Below, in pieces: positions 6,082-6,084 of a stretch of 6,084 nt of DNA (the first letter of the stretch is position 1; every line of letters begins with the position of its first letter). The notes beneath the pieces are model-generated. The model was given only the letters and a program-made list of their open reading frames with translations, had not been told where the DNA came from and did not search any database. This DNA comes from Verrucomicrobiia bacterium (GTDB taxonomy: Bacteria > Verrucomicrobiota > Verrucomicrobiia > Limisphaerales > UBA11358), in contig JASHVW010000199.1 of assembly GCA_030044395.1 (NCBI GenBank), positions 1 to 6,084 on the forward strand, written 5' to 3'. The position numbers and the translations under genes are program-made.

Positions 6082-6084
6082 ACA

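Larger units (their letters stand above)
5679..6084. other. Downstream non-coding stretch
   Basis: No convincing gene is seen on either strand in these 406 bases. A small perfect palindrome, GACCGCGGTC, lies at 5707-5716 just after the last stop but has no T-run after it. A T-rich patch is at about 5793-5805. A short stem (ATGGCG/CGCCGT with one G-U pair, loop TACTTT) lies at 5843-5860. The terminator-like hairpin at 5919-5945 and the repeat at 6038-6081 are listed separately. Only short open frames occur: 24 codons from a TTG at 5675, 37 codons from an ATG at 5749, and 70 codons on the minus strand over 5771-5983. None has a ribosome site or a recognisable motif. Confidence 0.6.

Noticed and set aside
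1..6084. CRISPR array, tRNA, rRNA or insertion sequence
   Set aside because: No regularly spaced direct repeats, no cloverleaf-like segment and no transposase frame were found. The repeats seen are protein-level beta-helix repeats.

Overview
The window carries one co-directional gene block on the + strand. It holds the 3' part of a very large surface or secreted beta-helix protein of the filamentous-haemagglutinin type, followed by four genes for a proton-motive-force transducer: exbB, exbD, tonB and a second exbD. About 400 bases of non-coding DNA close the window. Sequence features point to a Gram-negative host, because TonB/ExbBD and two-partner-secretion type adhesins need an outer membrane. 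No gene has a clear Shine-Dalgarno sequence, the base composition is mid-GC, and the downstream spacer carries a pyrimidine-rich hairpin repeat. Together with the adhesin/ExbBD arrangement this makes me favour a Verrucomicrobiota-like (PVC) bacterium. That placement is inference, and no marker gene is present to confirm it.

Layout: bases 1-3371 are an open frame that is already open at the window edge, so its start lies upstream. It encodes 1122 residues of Gly/Asn/Ser/Asp-rich beta-helix repeats, an early GTLLLDP-type motif, and a charged tail ending in RVTVILP. After a 24-base gap come exbB (3396-4178), exbD (4181-4591), a tonB/tolA-type gene (4591-5265) and a second exbD (5262-5678). The last four genes are separated by +2 bases, overlap by 1 base, and overlap by 4 bases, so they form a tight operon that is probably translationally coupled and probably includes the adhesin. 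The segment 5679-6084 has no convincing gene. It holds a weak terminator-like hairpin (5919-5945) and an imperfect hairpin repeat (6038-6081).

How they may work together: ExbB and the two ExbD paralogues would form an inner-membrane proton channel. The TonB-like protein has one membrane anchor, a Pro/Lys/Glu-rich periplasmic linker and a C-terminal domain closer to the TolA/TonB_2 type. It would carry energy to an outer-membrane partner. Its position directly behind a giant adhesin suggests the partner takes part in exporting, displaying or releasing that protein, but no outer-membrane partner is visible here. The most unusual points are the adhesin-motor linkage, the two unequal ExbD subunits around one TonB, and an ExbB in which the conserved channel glutamate of TM3 is replaced by alanine.
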